Source: Claveliimonas monacensis (GTDB taxonomy: Bacteria; Bacillota; Clostridia; Lachnospirales; Lachnospiraceae). Taken from it: 64,000 bases of DNA. The notes beneath the pieces are model-generated. The model made no database searches. It had not been told where the DNA came from and saw only the letters and a program-made list of their open reading frames with translations. The stretch is taken from assembly GCF_014982975.1 (NCBI RefSeq), contig NZ_JADCKL010000013.1, positions 1-64,000 of the forward strand. The letters are read 5' to 3'. Shown here piece by piece: positions 54,757 through 62,997 of the stretch (the stretch's first letter is position 1; the number at the start of each line of letters is the position of its first letter). The translations under genes and the position numbers were made by a program.

Positions 54757-54802
54757 AAAGAGAGGGTCGCCGCACTCTTATCTGTGGCAGCGCCCTCTCT
54801 TT
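54757..54802 (+). terminator. terminator after the TSCPD gene
   Basis: AAAGAGAGGG (54757-54766) and CCCTCTCTTT (54793-54802) form a perfect 10-base stem, followed by a T-rich run ending TTTTTT. Confidence 0.85.
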
Positions 54803-54840
54803 CGTTTAGTTTTTTGGTTTTCTTGTGCGTTCTCTTATGT

Positions 54841-54990
54841 CCCGCCAAGCTGCTGTATCTGCTGCTTCACGACGACTTTAGCCCTTTCGGGCCTGTATGA
54901 CGGCTTCTCAATGTAAGGAAAAAATAAAAATTTTGTTTGTTTATTGTTTCCGGGTGCACCACGAAGCAGCAGATACAGCAGCTCGGCAGG
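54841..54990. repeat. 28-bp inverted repeat, possible mobile-element remnant
   Basis: The arms 54841-54868 and 54963-54990 match at 25 of 28 positions, with a perfect 20-base core (54849-54868 and 54963-54982). About 94 bases lie between, partly AT-rich and containing an AGCCCTTTCGGGCCT hairpin. The rest of the gap to 55090 is AT-rich without a gene. This could be a miniature inverted-repeat element or a decayed insertion sequence. Confidence 0.6.
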
Positions 54991-55090
54991 ATGGATTGGT
55001 TCCCATTCGGGTTTACGATTAAAAAATCGTGTTTAAAAAGTTCTCTTGGTTTGGTTTTTTAATTATTTTTTGTTTTTAGTCTTCTTCGGG

Positions 55091-55573
55091 CTAATCAATA
55101 TAGAGGCCATCTGTTGCAGAACTACTCATGTCATTGCCAGCTGAGTGGGTACAACGAACTCTGTAGTACCAGTCCGGTTCCACCTCCAGCATCTTGCTTG
55201 TGCTGACAGTGTAGGTATTTTTGTTCTCCTTCTGCCAGGAATCGACATAGTGCCAGTAATCGTCCGCATCTTTTGCCCGTTCTACAATGACAGACACTTT
55301 AACAGACTCTACATCATGCTGAGCAATGGTCGTTCCCCCGGCATAAATCTTTCCAGGTCCCAGCTCTCTGAGTTTAGAATACCCTGTCTGCAGGTCTGCA
55401 CCTCGTGTCAAAGCGCCCGCAATACCTGTAGATTCATCTTCGCATGTCAGATATGAGCCGTCTAACATAGGCCTGCTTTCATTTGCATTTGTTGGGAATT
55501 CTGCCGTTATTGTAAGGCCCATTACTAACATAGCTGCGAAGCATACAGATATTATTTTTTTCTTCAAGGTCAT
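55091..55573 (-). CDS. small secreted protein, DUF6147-like
   Basis: A 160-residue protein with a signal peptide (KKKIISVCFAAMLVMGLTITA). The mature part contains RGADLQTGYSKLRELGPGKI, VESVKVSVIVERAKDADDYW and WYYRVRCTHSAGNDMSSSAT, a beta-rich pattern recalling DUF6147 from memory. It has a single cysteine pair at most and no anchor, so it is probably released. Its neighbour is an anti-sigma-like gene, so it could be a regulon member, but no shared promoter was identified. Confidence 0.72.
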   Translation of the reverse strand: MTLKKKIISVCFAAMLVMGLTITAEFPTNANESRPMLDGSYLTCEDESTGIAGALTRGADLQTGYSKLRELGPGKIYAGGTTIAQHDVESVKVSVIVERAKDADDYWHYVDSWQKENKNTYTVSTSKMLEVEPDWYYRVRCTHSAGNDMSSSATDGLYID

Positions 55574-55647
55574 CCCTCCTTTTTTCCTTATTCTGCTTTT
55601 CTTTCCATATATTAAGACACATAACTTTCCAAAAACTGACGCTTTTT

Positions 55648-56553
55648 TTATAAAAAATGTAAATTATTTAAAATTTCTTCCATCTGTTCTCCTGTCATAA
55701 TCCCTGTAAGCTGATAATGGACTTCCTTGTGTTCAAACTGAGCGGAGTACTTTTTATCACCAGTTTCCTCTACAACATACTCTTGAATCAAAACCGGCAC
55801 ACCATTTAGATAGTAGTTATATTCCTGTATTAATATATCTTCGATGTCTACTCCCCAAGCCGCATCTTCCTGAGAACAATTTATAATATATGAAATAATT
55901 TCTCCATTATTGTTATAAAACATATTAGCTACTCTGAGCTCAGGATCTATCTGCATATCCGTAAAATTCATATAGGGAAGTCGTTTTATAAGCTTTACCG
56001 GATATATTCCCAATTTATCCTCTATTTCTTGATATGCAGCTTCTTCCTCATCTTCTCCATCGTATAAAACTTCTTTATCATCAGAATTTACTCTTATAGT
56101 CTCTCGTCCCCCAAATATTCTCTGAACAACTTCTCTCACCCTATCCGGTCCACCGACGCCTGTAATCCCTACAGCTGCCACAATGACAAACACTGCCGCG
56201 ACACCGGCCAGGCGTTTGAAAAAGCGCTTACTGCCGGAGCCGGGCCTGGACGCAGCCTTGTTCTCCTCCTCTCTGGCCTTCTCCTGCTGGATCTGCCGTC
56301 CAAGGCGCAGGGCTTCCTGATCTTCCGGCGACAGTCTGCGCACTGCCTGCTGCCGCTCGTACTCCTCTATCCTCTCGTACAGTCTCTCCTTTGCGCCGTC
56401 ACCAGGAGACAATCTGGCAATCTCAGGATTCTTTTTCAGTTCTTCTTCAATCTGTTCTGCTTCTTTTTGCATCTGCTCTTTCATGAAAGCCGCAAACTGC
56501 TCTTCCTCTCTTTTCTCCTGGCAGGACTGTTCATCATTAAAATGTTCTCTCAT
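55648..56553 (-). CDS. anti-sigma factor-like single-pass membrane protein (DUF4367-like)
   Basis: A 301-residue protein. The N-terminal 110 residues are charged and helical (EQMQKEAEQIEEELKKNPEI, SPEDQEALRLGRQIQQEKA). One membrane helix follows (LAGVAAVFVIVAAVGITGV), and an extracellular domain ends in GIMTGEQMEEILNNLHFL, the DUF4367 pattern. Such proteins usually sit next to a sigma factor and hold it at the membrane. Here the closest one is the leftward sigma gene at 57777-58346, but a rightward murG separates them. The ATG is preferred over a preceding TTG. Confidence 0.8.
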   Translation of the reverse strand: MREHFNDEQSCQEKREEEQFAAFMKEQMQKEAEQIEEELKKNPEIARLSPGDGAKERLYERIEEYERQQAVRRLSPEDQEALRLGRQIQQEKAREEENKAASRPGSGSKRFFKRLAGVAAVFVIVAAVGITGVGGPDRVREVVQRIFGGRETIRVNSDDKEVLYDGEDEEEAAYQEIEDKLGIYPVKLIKRLPYMNFTDMQIDPELRVANMFYNNNGEIISYIINCSQEDAAWGVDIEDILIQEYNYYLNGVPVLIQEYVVEETGDKKYSAQFEHKEVHYQLTGIMTGEQMEEILNNLHFL

Positions 56554-56611
56554 CAATTACCTCTCTGACTGTCTGTTTCAACCTGTGACCTATTCTTTTT
56601 CTTGACCCCCG

Positions 56612-56640
56612 ACGTACTTACGTTTACAATTATGATAGAA
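56612..56640 (+). promoter_or_regulatory. murG promoter
   Basis: TTGACC (56612-56617) and TACAAT (56635-56640) are 17 bases apart. The start codon at 56666 follows closely after TCGGAGG. Confidence 0.75.
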
Positions 56641-56665
56641 ACTAAAATCGGAGGAAACAAATATC

Positions 56666-57733
56666 ATGAAACGTATTATTTTAACTGGCGGCGGTACCGC
56701 GGGCCACGTCACCCCGAATATCGCACTGCTTCCCCGGCTCAAGGAGTTACAATATGATATTCACTACATCGGCTCCTATAACGGAATCGAGAAGGAGCTG
56801 ATCGAGCAGTTCGGGATCCCCTATCACGGGATATCCTCCGGAAAACTGCGCCGCTATTTCAGTGTCCAGAACTTTACAGATCCCTTCCGGGTGCTGAAAG
56901 GCTTTGGCGAAGCGCAAAAGCTGATCAAGCTTCTCAAACCGGATGTGATCTTCTCCAAAGGAGGATTTGTGTCTGTTCCAGTGGTTATGGCAGGAAAAAA
57001 GTGTAAAGTGCCTGTCATCATCCATGAGTCTGATATGACACCCGGACTTGCCAACAAACTTTCCATTCCTTCCGCAGTGAAGGTGTGCTGCAATTTCCCG
57101 GAGACAGTGGAACTTCTTCCCGCCGACAAGGCAGTTCTGACAGGATCCCCTATCCGTCAGGAACTTCTTGAGGGGGATGCCGAAAAAGCGCGGAACTTTA
57201 CTGGTTTTACTTCCGAAAAGCCCGTGATCCTCGTGATCGGCGGAAGTCTCGGCGCTGTTGCTGTAAACAATGCCGTGCGCAGCAATCTTCCGGAACTTCT
57301 GAAAGATTTTCAGGTCATCCACCTGTGCGGCCGGGGCAAGCTTGACCCCACTTTAAATAATCTGAACGGCTATGTACAGTATGAATATATTAAAGACGAG
57401 CTGAAAGACCTGTTCGCCCTGACAGACATTGTCATCTCCCGGGCGGGGGCCAATGCCATCTGTGAACTGCTGGCACTGCACAAGCCAAATCTTCTGATCC
57501 CTCTCTCTGCAAATGCAAGCCGGGGCGATCAGATCCTGAACGCCCGCTCCTTTGAGCGTCAGGGATTCAGTATGGTTCTGGAGGAAGAGGAAATCACAAG
57601 TGAAAAATTCCTCTCCTGCGTCCACACTCTCTACGATAACAGGAAGCAGTACGCAGACGCAATGTCCAGCTCCCATCAGCAGAATTCGATTGATACCATT
57701 ATTGAGTTAATCGAGTCTGCTGTCAATGAGTAG
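56666..57733 (+). CDS. murG: UDP-GlcNAc--lipid I N-acetylglucosaminyltransferase
   Basis: It adds GlcNAc to lipid I to make lipid II at the inner membrane face. The 355-residue GT28 protein begins with IILTGGGTAGHVTPNIALLP (the GGTxGH G-loop) and contains FSKGGFVSVPVVMAG, HESDMTPGLANK, LVIGGSLGAVAVNNAV and SRAGANAICELLALHKP. It stands alone rather than in a mur/fts cluster, as in the single-gene YkvS/YtcG-type copies of some Clostridia, so it may be a second MurG. Its codon use is similar to its neighbours. Confidence 0.93.
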   Translation: MKRIILTGGGTAGHVTPNIALLPRLKELQYDIHYIGSYNGIEKELIEQFGIPYHGISSGKLRRYFSVQNFTDPFRVLKGFGEAQKLIKLLKPDVIFSKGGFVSVPVVMAGKKCKVPVIIHESDMTPGLANKLSIPSAVKVCCNFPETVELLPADKAVLTGSPIRQELLEGDAEKARNFTGFTSEKPVILVIGGSLGAVAVNNAVRSNLPELLKDFQVIHLCGRGKLDPTLNNLNGYVQYEYIKDELKDLFALTDIVISRAGANAICELLALHKPNLLIPLSANASRGDQILNARSFERQGFSMVLEEEEITSEKFLSCVHTLYDNRKQYADAMSSSHQQNSIDTIIELIESAVNE

Positions 57734-57747
57734 ACGTATATCCTTTA

Positions 57748-57778
57748 AAAAACAGGTGTCAGAATGACACCTGTTTTT
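57748..57778. terminator. bidirectional terminator between murG and sigma gene
   Basis: AAAAACAGGTGTCA (57748-57761) and TGACACCTGTTTTT (57765-57778) form a perfect 14-base stem with a GAA loop and T-runs on both sides. It overlaps the last bases of the sigma gene. Confidence 0.92.
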
Positions 57779-58346
57779 ATGCTTCATGGATGTGGTCATA
57801 CTCTTCACTGTAATGTTTCTTTATCCAGTTTCTGGCCCTGTACAGCATACTCTGCAGACTTTCCAGACTCATTCCCATACACTCCGCAACTTGTTTCTGT
57901 GGCTTTTCCATACAATACACAAGTGTAACTGCGTCATACCATCTTCTGTTTCTGCGATAGAGCGCATCAAGGATCGTGTCAGCAGACCGGAGCACTTCCC
58001 GTCTCCAGAGTTTGTCAAAGAAAATTTCTTCACCGCTTTCACCCAAACCATATGCGCCTTCCTCATCTTCTTCCAGATCCAGACAGATAGCACGACTGTT
58101 ATCTCTGATGTAATTCAAAGTAATATTCTTGGCTGTGGTGAGAAGCCAGTTTTTCGTGTTCTCCACTCTTGTGTGTTCCATGTAGATGTAATACCGCAGA
58201 AAAGTTTCCTGCATGATGTCTTCTGCGGCATACCACTCGTTTATGTACAGAAAGGCAGTCTGGAAAATGAGATCCTTATATTTCTCATAAATGGCATCAA
58301 ATCCTTGTCTGCCTATGAACTCAATTCCCACATCAGTTTCCTTCAT
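57777..58346 (-). CDS. ECF-type RNA polymerase sigma factor
   Basis: A 189-residue sigma factor of the extracytoplasmic function group. Region 2 is YKDLIFQTAFLYINEWYAAE followed by DIMQETFLRYYIY; region 4 is KPQKQVAECMGMSLESLQ and SMLYRARNWIKKHY. A linker of about 60 residues, rich in acidic amino acids (LEEDEEGAYG), separates them. It is probably the partner of the anti-sigma-like protein at 55648-56553. Confidence 0.9.
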   Translation of the reverse strand: MKETDVGIEFIGRQGFDAIYEKYKDLIFQTAFLYINEWYAAEDIMQETFLRYYIYMEHTRVENTKNWLLTTAKNITLNYIRDNSRAICLDLEEDEEGAYGLGESGEEIFFDKLWRREVLRSADTILDALYRRNRRWYDAVTLVYCMEKPQKQVAECMGMSLESLQSMLYRARNWIKKHYSEEYDHIHEA

Positions 58347-58369
58347 CTTCCATTTTTTTCTTTTTCCGA

Positions 58370-58789
58370 TTACTGCCAGTCTTCTTTCAGCTTCGCCAGT
58401 ATCTCGTCTCTGTCAGCATCGCTGAGCTCTCCCATCTCCCAGCCAAGCCCCACTTTGTCATCTTTATAGCGCGGGATCATGTGCATATGGAAGTGGAAGA
58501 CTGTCTGTCCCGCGCACTCTCCGTTGTTCTGCACCAGATTGTAGCCGTCACAGCCCAGCACATCCTTCATGCGGGAGACGATTTTCCTGGCTACAGGAAG
58601 CACTTTTTCTGCTGTCTCATCCGGCAGCGCAAAAAGATCCGCATAGTGCTCTTTCGGAAGAAGCAGCGCATGTCCCTTGGAGGCCGGTCCCAGATCCAGG
58701 ATCGCGCGGAAATCCTCATCCTCGTAGATCGTCGCTGACGGGATCTCTCCATTTGCTATTTTGCAGAAAATACAGTTGTCATCTCTCAT
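58370..58789 (-). CDS. HIT-family nucleotide hydrolase
   Basis: A 139-residue histidine-triad protein that hydrolyses nucleoside phosphoramidates or dinucleoside polyphosphates. The triad is FHFHMHMIPR. The N-terminal CIFCKIANGEIPSATIYED holds a Cys pair that binds zinc in many Hint-like proteins. GPASKGHALLLPKEHYADL is also family-typical. It ends 23 bases upstream of the ECF sigma start and may share its transcript. Confidence 0.95.
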   Translation of the reverse strand: MRDDNCIFCKIANGEIPSATIYEDEDFRAILDLGPASKGHALLLPKEHYADLFALPDETAEKVLPVARKIVSRMKDVLGCDGYNLVQNNGECAGQTVFHFHMHMIPRYKDDKVGLGWEMGELSDADRDEILAKLKEDWQ

Positions 58790-58878
58790 CTTCTTTTCCC
58801 TCTTTCTTTCCTAAAATTATGATTGAATATTTTAACCGCCGATGCTAAACTTGAAGTCCAGAAAGGCGGTAAGAAACC

Positions 58879-59604
58879 ATGTTCACCAATACAGATTACG
58901 ACAAATTGCAGCAGCTGATGGCAGAATCACCGGAAAACCGCGTTCTCCTGGAGAAGCTCCTAGCTTCCCACGAGGAGTCTGTGGCCTCCATCAGCCACGA
59001 AATCCGAAATCCTCTGACCCTTGTGTACAGCACAGTTCAGCTCCTGGAATCCCGTCACCCGGAGATTGCCTCAGACCGGTACTGGATATCCCTGCGGGAA
59101 GATGTAGAATATATGCAGCAGCTCCTTGCAGATCTGTCGTCTCTGAATCACAGCCGCACACTCTCCTTATCCGAGTTTTCTTTCCGCTCCTTTATGGAGC
59201 AGATCGTTCTGTCTTTTGCGGCCTCCTGCGCCGACAGTCCTGTCGAATTTACATCCCGCCTGTCCCCGGATCTCCCGGTCATTAAGTGGGACCGCATCAA
59301 GCTGCGGGAAGTATTTCTGAATCTCCTTCGCAACGCCCGGGAATCCATCAAAGGGACCGGCGCTATCAGGCTGGACGCATCCTGCACATCCACAGAGATC
59401 ATCGTCACCATAGAAGACACCGGCTGCGGCATCCCGGAAGAGCATCTTCCCCATATCTTTGAGCCCTTTGTCACTTATAAAAAGGGAGGCACGGGGCTTG
59501 GACTTGCCATCGCCGACCGGACCGTCCGCGCGCACGGCGGCGAGATCGCTGTGACATCAGCGGTAGATACCGGCACCCGATTCCGCATCCTTCTTCCTGT
59601 ATAA
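58879..59604 (+). CDS. short soluble sensor histidine kinase
   Basis: A 241-residue kinase with almost no sensor region: only about 35 residues precede the HisKA box SISHEIRNPLTLVYSTVQLL. The ATPase domain has NLLRNARESIKGTGAIRLDA, EDTGCGIPEEHLPHIFEPF and GGTGLGLAIADRTVRAHGGE. There is no membrane segment or PAS domain, and no response regulator next to it. AAGGCGG precedes the ATG. It resembles orphan sporulation kinases of Clostridia. The last 48 bases overlap the end of the rhomboid gene on the other strand. Confidence 0.9.
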   Translation: MFTNTDYDKLQQLMAESPENRVLLEKLLASHEESVASISHEIRNPLTLVYSTVQLLESRHPEIASDRYWISLREDVEYMQQLLADLSSLNHSRTLSLSEFSFRSFMEQIVLSFAASCADSPVEFTSRLSPDLPVIKWDRIKLREVFLNLLRNARESIKGTGAIRLDASCTSTEIIVTIEDTGCGIPEEHLPHIFEPFVTYKKGGTGLGLAIADRTVRAHGGEIAVTSAVDTGTRFRILLPV

Positions 59605-60162
59605 AAGTACAGCCAGTACAAATCCTGTGAGCAGCCCTCCGATGTGGGCAAAGTTATCCACTCCTGAGCTTGTAAATCCGTAGTACAGGGTGAGGCCGAT
59701 CATAACGATAATGCCCTGCCCCGACACATTCCCGATCTGTCCGTGATTGCGCACCGCAATATACAGAAGGGCTCCTATGATCCCGAATATAGCTCCCGAG
59801 GCTCCGGCGCTCACAGCGTAGTCTCCAGTCCTCATCTCCACCAGAGCGGACAGCACATTGCCGCCCAGTCCCGCAGCAAAATATATAAGCAGAAATTTAA
59901 TCTTTCCAACGGTCAATTCCAGCTGCCATCCCATTACGCCCAGCATCAGCATATTGTTGACAAGATGGGAAAAGCCAAAATGCAGAAAAATGGAGGTAAA
60001 CAGCCGATAGTATTCTCCCTCCTGAAAAAGGGGAAGATACATGGCTCCATTCTGGAGCATATAGTATGCATCCTCTGTCATCCCCCCGAAACTCAGAAAA
60101 ATAAATACTGCCGCGTTGATGACGATCAGGGCGATGGTACAGAGTGCTTTCCTTTGATACAT
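59557..60162 (-). CDS. rhomboid-family intramembrane serine protease
   Basis: A 201-residue membrane protease with six helices. The catalytic serine lies in the GxSG motif SAGASGAIFGIIGALL and the histidine in VDNFAHIGGLLTGFVLAVLL. HFGFSHLVNNMLMLGVMG carries the conserved His and Asn of helix 2. AAAGGAAG precedes the ATG. Rhomboids cleave transmembrane substrates within the bilayer; the substrate here is unknown. Confidence 0.93.
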   Translation of the reverse strand: MYQRKALCTIALIVINAAVFIFLSFGGMTEDAYYMLQNGAMYLPLFQEGEYYRLFTSIFLHFGFSHLVNNMLMLGVMGWQLELTVGKIKFLLIYFAAGLGGNVLSALVEMRTGDYAVSAGASGAIFGIIGALLYIAVRNHGQIGNVSGQGIIVMIGLTLYYGFTSSGVDNFAHIGGLLTGFVLAVLLYRKKDAESGAGIYR

Positions 60163-60251
60163 GCAAGACTTCCTTTCATTTTTTCTGCATTATTATACCA
60201 TATATTCCCATTACCTGGATGTTTTTTCATAAAAAATCAGCATTTTGAAAT

Positions 60252-61067
60252 TCACAGCTCCTCCTCATCTATAAAAATCCCATCCCACTCCCTCCAGGCA
60301 GGCTTTTTGTGTCGGCGCAGAAATTCCCGCACCGGTCTCCACATATTCTCCGTCTCCCGCATGATGCTGCTTCCCGCCTCCTGCTTTGTGATCCAGTCGT
60401 GTTCCGCCGTGTCGTATCCCGCCCTGGCCCTGTCTGCTGTTCTCTCATCGCTCTGGTCCTCTCTGCCATCCAGGATCGTCCCTCTTTCCCATTTCCGCTT
60501 TGCCTCCTCCTGTATCTCCTTTATCTGTCTTACAATTTTATGCAGGCTGTAATTTTCCTTCATGGTCTCCTTGTGAAGGAGGAAGGACGTCCGCACACTG
60601 GCGTCGTCTCTGAAATCTGTCCATTGGACAAAAGATTCTGTCAGCCTGTGAAAAGCCTCCCACACATTCCACTGTCCTCCGGGATAATAGCAAAAAAAGT
60701 ATGTCCCATCCTCCCAGAATATATACTCCGGGTCCATCAGGAGATGATCCGCGCATAACAGGTGTGCGTTTATCTCTCTTATCACATCCAAGAGGCTTTC
60801 AATAAACTTTAACATTTCTTTCGTATCTATTTTATTTTCTTTGTATTTTGTCTTCAGTGAGGTTTTTCCGCTGATGTCATACTCGTATATACTGGCGCCC
60901 TCTTCGCCATGTCCCCGCAGGCATAAAAGTCCTCCGATATTGTTTTCCTCCAGCATACGCATCTGGTAGTCTTCTATATAATCTCCCTGGCATTCTGCCA
61001 CGAGAAAAGTAGTATCCAGACCTCTTCGTATGCTGACACGCTCTATTCCATATTCTTTTTCGTCCAT
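60252..61067 (-). CDS. DUF6382-like protein of the pilus locus
   Basis: A 271-residue soluble protein. The N-terminal region VSIRRGLDTTFLVAECQGDY and ADHLLMDPEYIFWEDGTYFF match, from memory, the DUF6382 domain that in Lachnospiraceae Tad loci is often joined to an FHA domain. Here only the first domain is clear and the C-terminus is a charged, probably disordered stretch (KEIQEEAKRKWERGTI). It follows the TadE-like gene by 21 bases in a row of pilus genes. Confidence 0.75.
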   Translation of the reverse strand: MDEKEYGIERVSIRRGLDTTFLVAECQGDYIEDYQMRMLEENNIGGLLCLRGHGEEGASIYEYDISGKTSLKTKYKENKIDTKEMLKFIESLLDVIREINAHLLCADHLLMDPEYIFWEDGTYFFCYYPGGQWNVWEAFHRLTESFVQWTDFRDDASVRTSFLLHKETMKENYSLHKIVRQIKEIQEEAKRKWERGTILDGREDQSDERTADRARAGYDTAEHDWITKQEAGSSIMRETENMWRPVREFLRRHKKPAWREWDGIFIDEEEL

Positions 61068-61088
61068 TTTTTCTCTTCCTCTTTTTCT

Positions 61089-61520
61089 TCATCCTGTGAT
61101 TCTCCGTATTCTTCTTATATGATCCTCCGGCTCTGTCACGGCCGCCCTCTGGACGACCCGCAGACTGAAATACCTTCTGGACGCATACGCACTGACCGTG
61201 ATTGTTTCATCCTCCACCTGTATATCCGCGCGGGCCCCCGGAAAGAAGATACATTTCCCCTGTATCCTCTGCTGGAATGCCTGATTCAGAAGAGAGGCAT
61301 CCACCCCCTCCTTTTCCCGCGCCTTTGTGCTCCCTATGACAGCTGTCTCATACGCACATGATGCAATTATATTCTTGTCATGGAAATAAAATAATAACAA
61401 AACAGTGCTCACAAGAAGCAGTCCCACAAGAGGCATCAGGCAGGCCGCCTCCACAGTAAGGCTCCCCTTACATCCCTGTAACCTTTTTCTTTTTTCTTTA
61501 CTTTTATATTTGCTTTTCAT
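61089..61520 (-). CDS. TadE-like minor pseudopilin
   Basis: A 143-residue protein with a prepilin-like start. The basic leader (MKSKYKSKEKRKRLQGCKG) precedes SLTVEAACLMPLVGLLLVST, in which a glutamate follows the processing site and a single hydrophobic helix begins. The rest is a small exported domain containing GKCIFFPGARADIQVEDETI. TadE proteins are minor components or scaffolds of Flp pili, and this one is expected to be cut by the prepilin peptidase encoded next to it. Confidence 0.88.
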   Translation of the reverse strand: MKSKYKSKEKRKRLQGCKGSLTVEAACLMPLVGLLLVSTVLLLFYFHDKNIIASCAYETAVIGSTKAREKEGVDASLLNQAFQQRIQGKCIFFPGARADIQVEDETITVSAYASRRYFSLRVVQRAAVTEPEDHIRRIRRITG

Positions 61521-61553
61521 ATCTCCTTTTTATATACCCTCCCGGCGTCTCTC

Positions 61554-62030
61554 CTACGACCAGAAATATTCTCCTGCCAGCAGGTTCAGAAAGCCCGCGG
61601 TGATAAAGGGTGTCATCGGCAGGGCTGTCTTGCGGGACCATTTTTTTCTGATCAGACATAAGCCTGCCGCAAAGGCGAGCAGCACCCAGGCCGCCGCCAT
61701 GACCTCCAAAAGACTCCAGATCCCCAGATAGATCCCAAGGGCCATGACCAGCCAGCCATCTCCGTAGCCGACAGCCTCCCCTGTGATCCTGGAAATGCCC
61801 AGCAGAGCCAGTCCGGCTGCCGCTCCCGCTGCCGTCGCTGCCAGATTCCTCTCATCCACCGCCAAAGCATAGCTGACTGCCAGTATATTGGCCAGGGCAA
61901 GGGCCAGTCTGGAGATCCTGCGGGAGTACACGTCATAGACTGAGATCCCCAGCAGGAAAGCAAGGCAGATCAGATTTTCCACTGACAGGACTTCCCTGAC
62001 TTTTTCTGCATCTATCCACATTTGGAACAT
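61554..62030 (-). CDS. A24-family prepilin peptidase
   Basis: A 158-residue aspartic membrane protease. The catalytic aspartates are in ISVYDVYSRRISR and GEAVGYGDGWLVM, the latter the GxGD motif. Several transmembrane helices cover the rest (LICLAFLLGISVYDVY, LLEVMAAAWVLLAFAAG). The short form without methyltransferase domain matches TadV/CpaA of Tad systems. The gene overlaps the preceding TadE-like gene by 19 bases. Confidence 0.92.
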   Translation of the reverse strand: MFQMWIDAEKVREVLSVENLICLAFLLGISVYDVYSRRISRLALALANILAVSYALAVDERNLAATAAGAAAGLALLGISRITGEAVGYGDGWLVMALGIYLGIWSLLEVMAAAWVLLAFAAGLCLIRKKWSRKTALPMTPFITAGFLNLLAGEYFWS

Positions 62031-62926
62031 GCCCCCTTCCCCACGGCCTCCGACAGAGGAACTGCGTAGATGGTCCTCTTCAGCCCGCTGCAGTTCAGAC
62101 TGGTGTGATATCTGTCTCCATAATCTGTGATGTACACGCCGCTTCCTGTCCCTTTATGGGCGCATCTCTCACAGGGATAATATTTTCCCTGGCTTTCGTT
62201 GCGCAGATCCTCAACGATCTCTGCCGGAACCATCCGGGCGGAAAGCTCCAGGTAATTGCAGTGGTAATCCCGGTGGTACACCATCCCGGTCTCTGTGATA
62301 TAGACTGTCTCCTCATCCTCTGCAAGAAATCCTGCACGTTCATACCCTGTCCACCCTTTCACACGGCAGCTCTCCTCCATAGGCACCACGACATTCCCAA
62401 AGACCGGCAGCGGCAGGTACACGTGGTAGCTGGCCCGAAGCTCCATGATGCCTGTGTTCATGGACATATAGGATTTTTCGCAGTGCACGCCGCTGCTTCC
62501 GCTCTCCACAACGCTTCGGTCCAGCCGCTCTGCTCCCACCGCGTTTATAAGATCCTCTTCTATACTGCCTGCAAGGAGGACCGGCCTCTCATAGGCATTC
62601 TCAGCTGCGATCTTGCCCGCATACTGCAGGCCGCTGCGGATACTCGTGCGTATGGCCATGACTTCTGACATATAGCAGAGCGCAAGCACCGCAAAGAAGA
62701 AAAGGGGCATGGCAAAGGCAGCCTCCACTGTAATACTGCCCTTTTGCCCTTCCCTCTCCCGTCTGCCCGCATCGGTACCGCTGACAGAGCCATGGGAGAA
62801 ATGGCCGACAGGCCGGATAACGCAACCGGAAATGCACAGGGACGCCCCCCTGAAAAAGCGGAAAACCTTCCGATAAAAAATATTTACATATGGGAGTATG
62901 TTGAGTTTATTATACGGGAGTACCAT
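62012..62926 (-). CDS. TadE-like protein with Cys-rich C-terminus
   Basis: A 304-residue protein of the pilus locus. After a basic stretch comes the prepilin-like helix KGSITVEAAFAMPLFFFAVL. The exported part holds paired motifs, YITETGMVYHRDYHCNYLEL and VYITDYGDRYHTSLNCSGLK, followed by PCERCAHKG and a terminal ACSKCG, so it has two similar Tyr/His/Cys-rich halves that might bind metal. The ATG at 62926 with AAAGGAG seven bases upstream is preferred; the open frame goes further but that part is not supported. Confidence 0.8.
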   Translation of the reverse strand: MVLPYNKLNILPYVNIFYRKVFRFFRGASLCISGCVIRPVGHFSHGSVSGTDAGRREREGQKGSITVEAAFAMPLFFFAVLALCYMSEVMAIRTSIRSGLQYAGKIAAENAYERPVLLAGSIEEDLINAVGAERLDRSVVESGSSGVHCEKSYMSMNTGIMELRASYHVYLPLPVFGNVVVPMEESCRVKGWTGYERAGFLAEDEETVYITETGMVYHRDYHCNYLELSARMVPAEIVEDLRNESQGKYYPCERCAHKGTGSGVYITDYGDRYHTSLNCSGLKRTIYAVPLSEAVGKGACSKCG

Positions 62927-62997
62927 GCCAAAGCTCCTTTCTTCTGTATTTGGATGTGATATCAGGAGGGCGCCCCTGTGCATTCCCGCCCTGTTGC

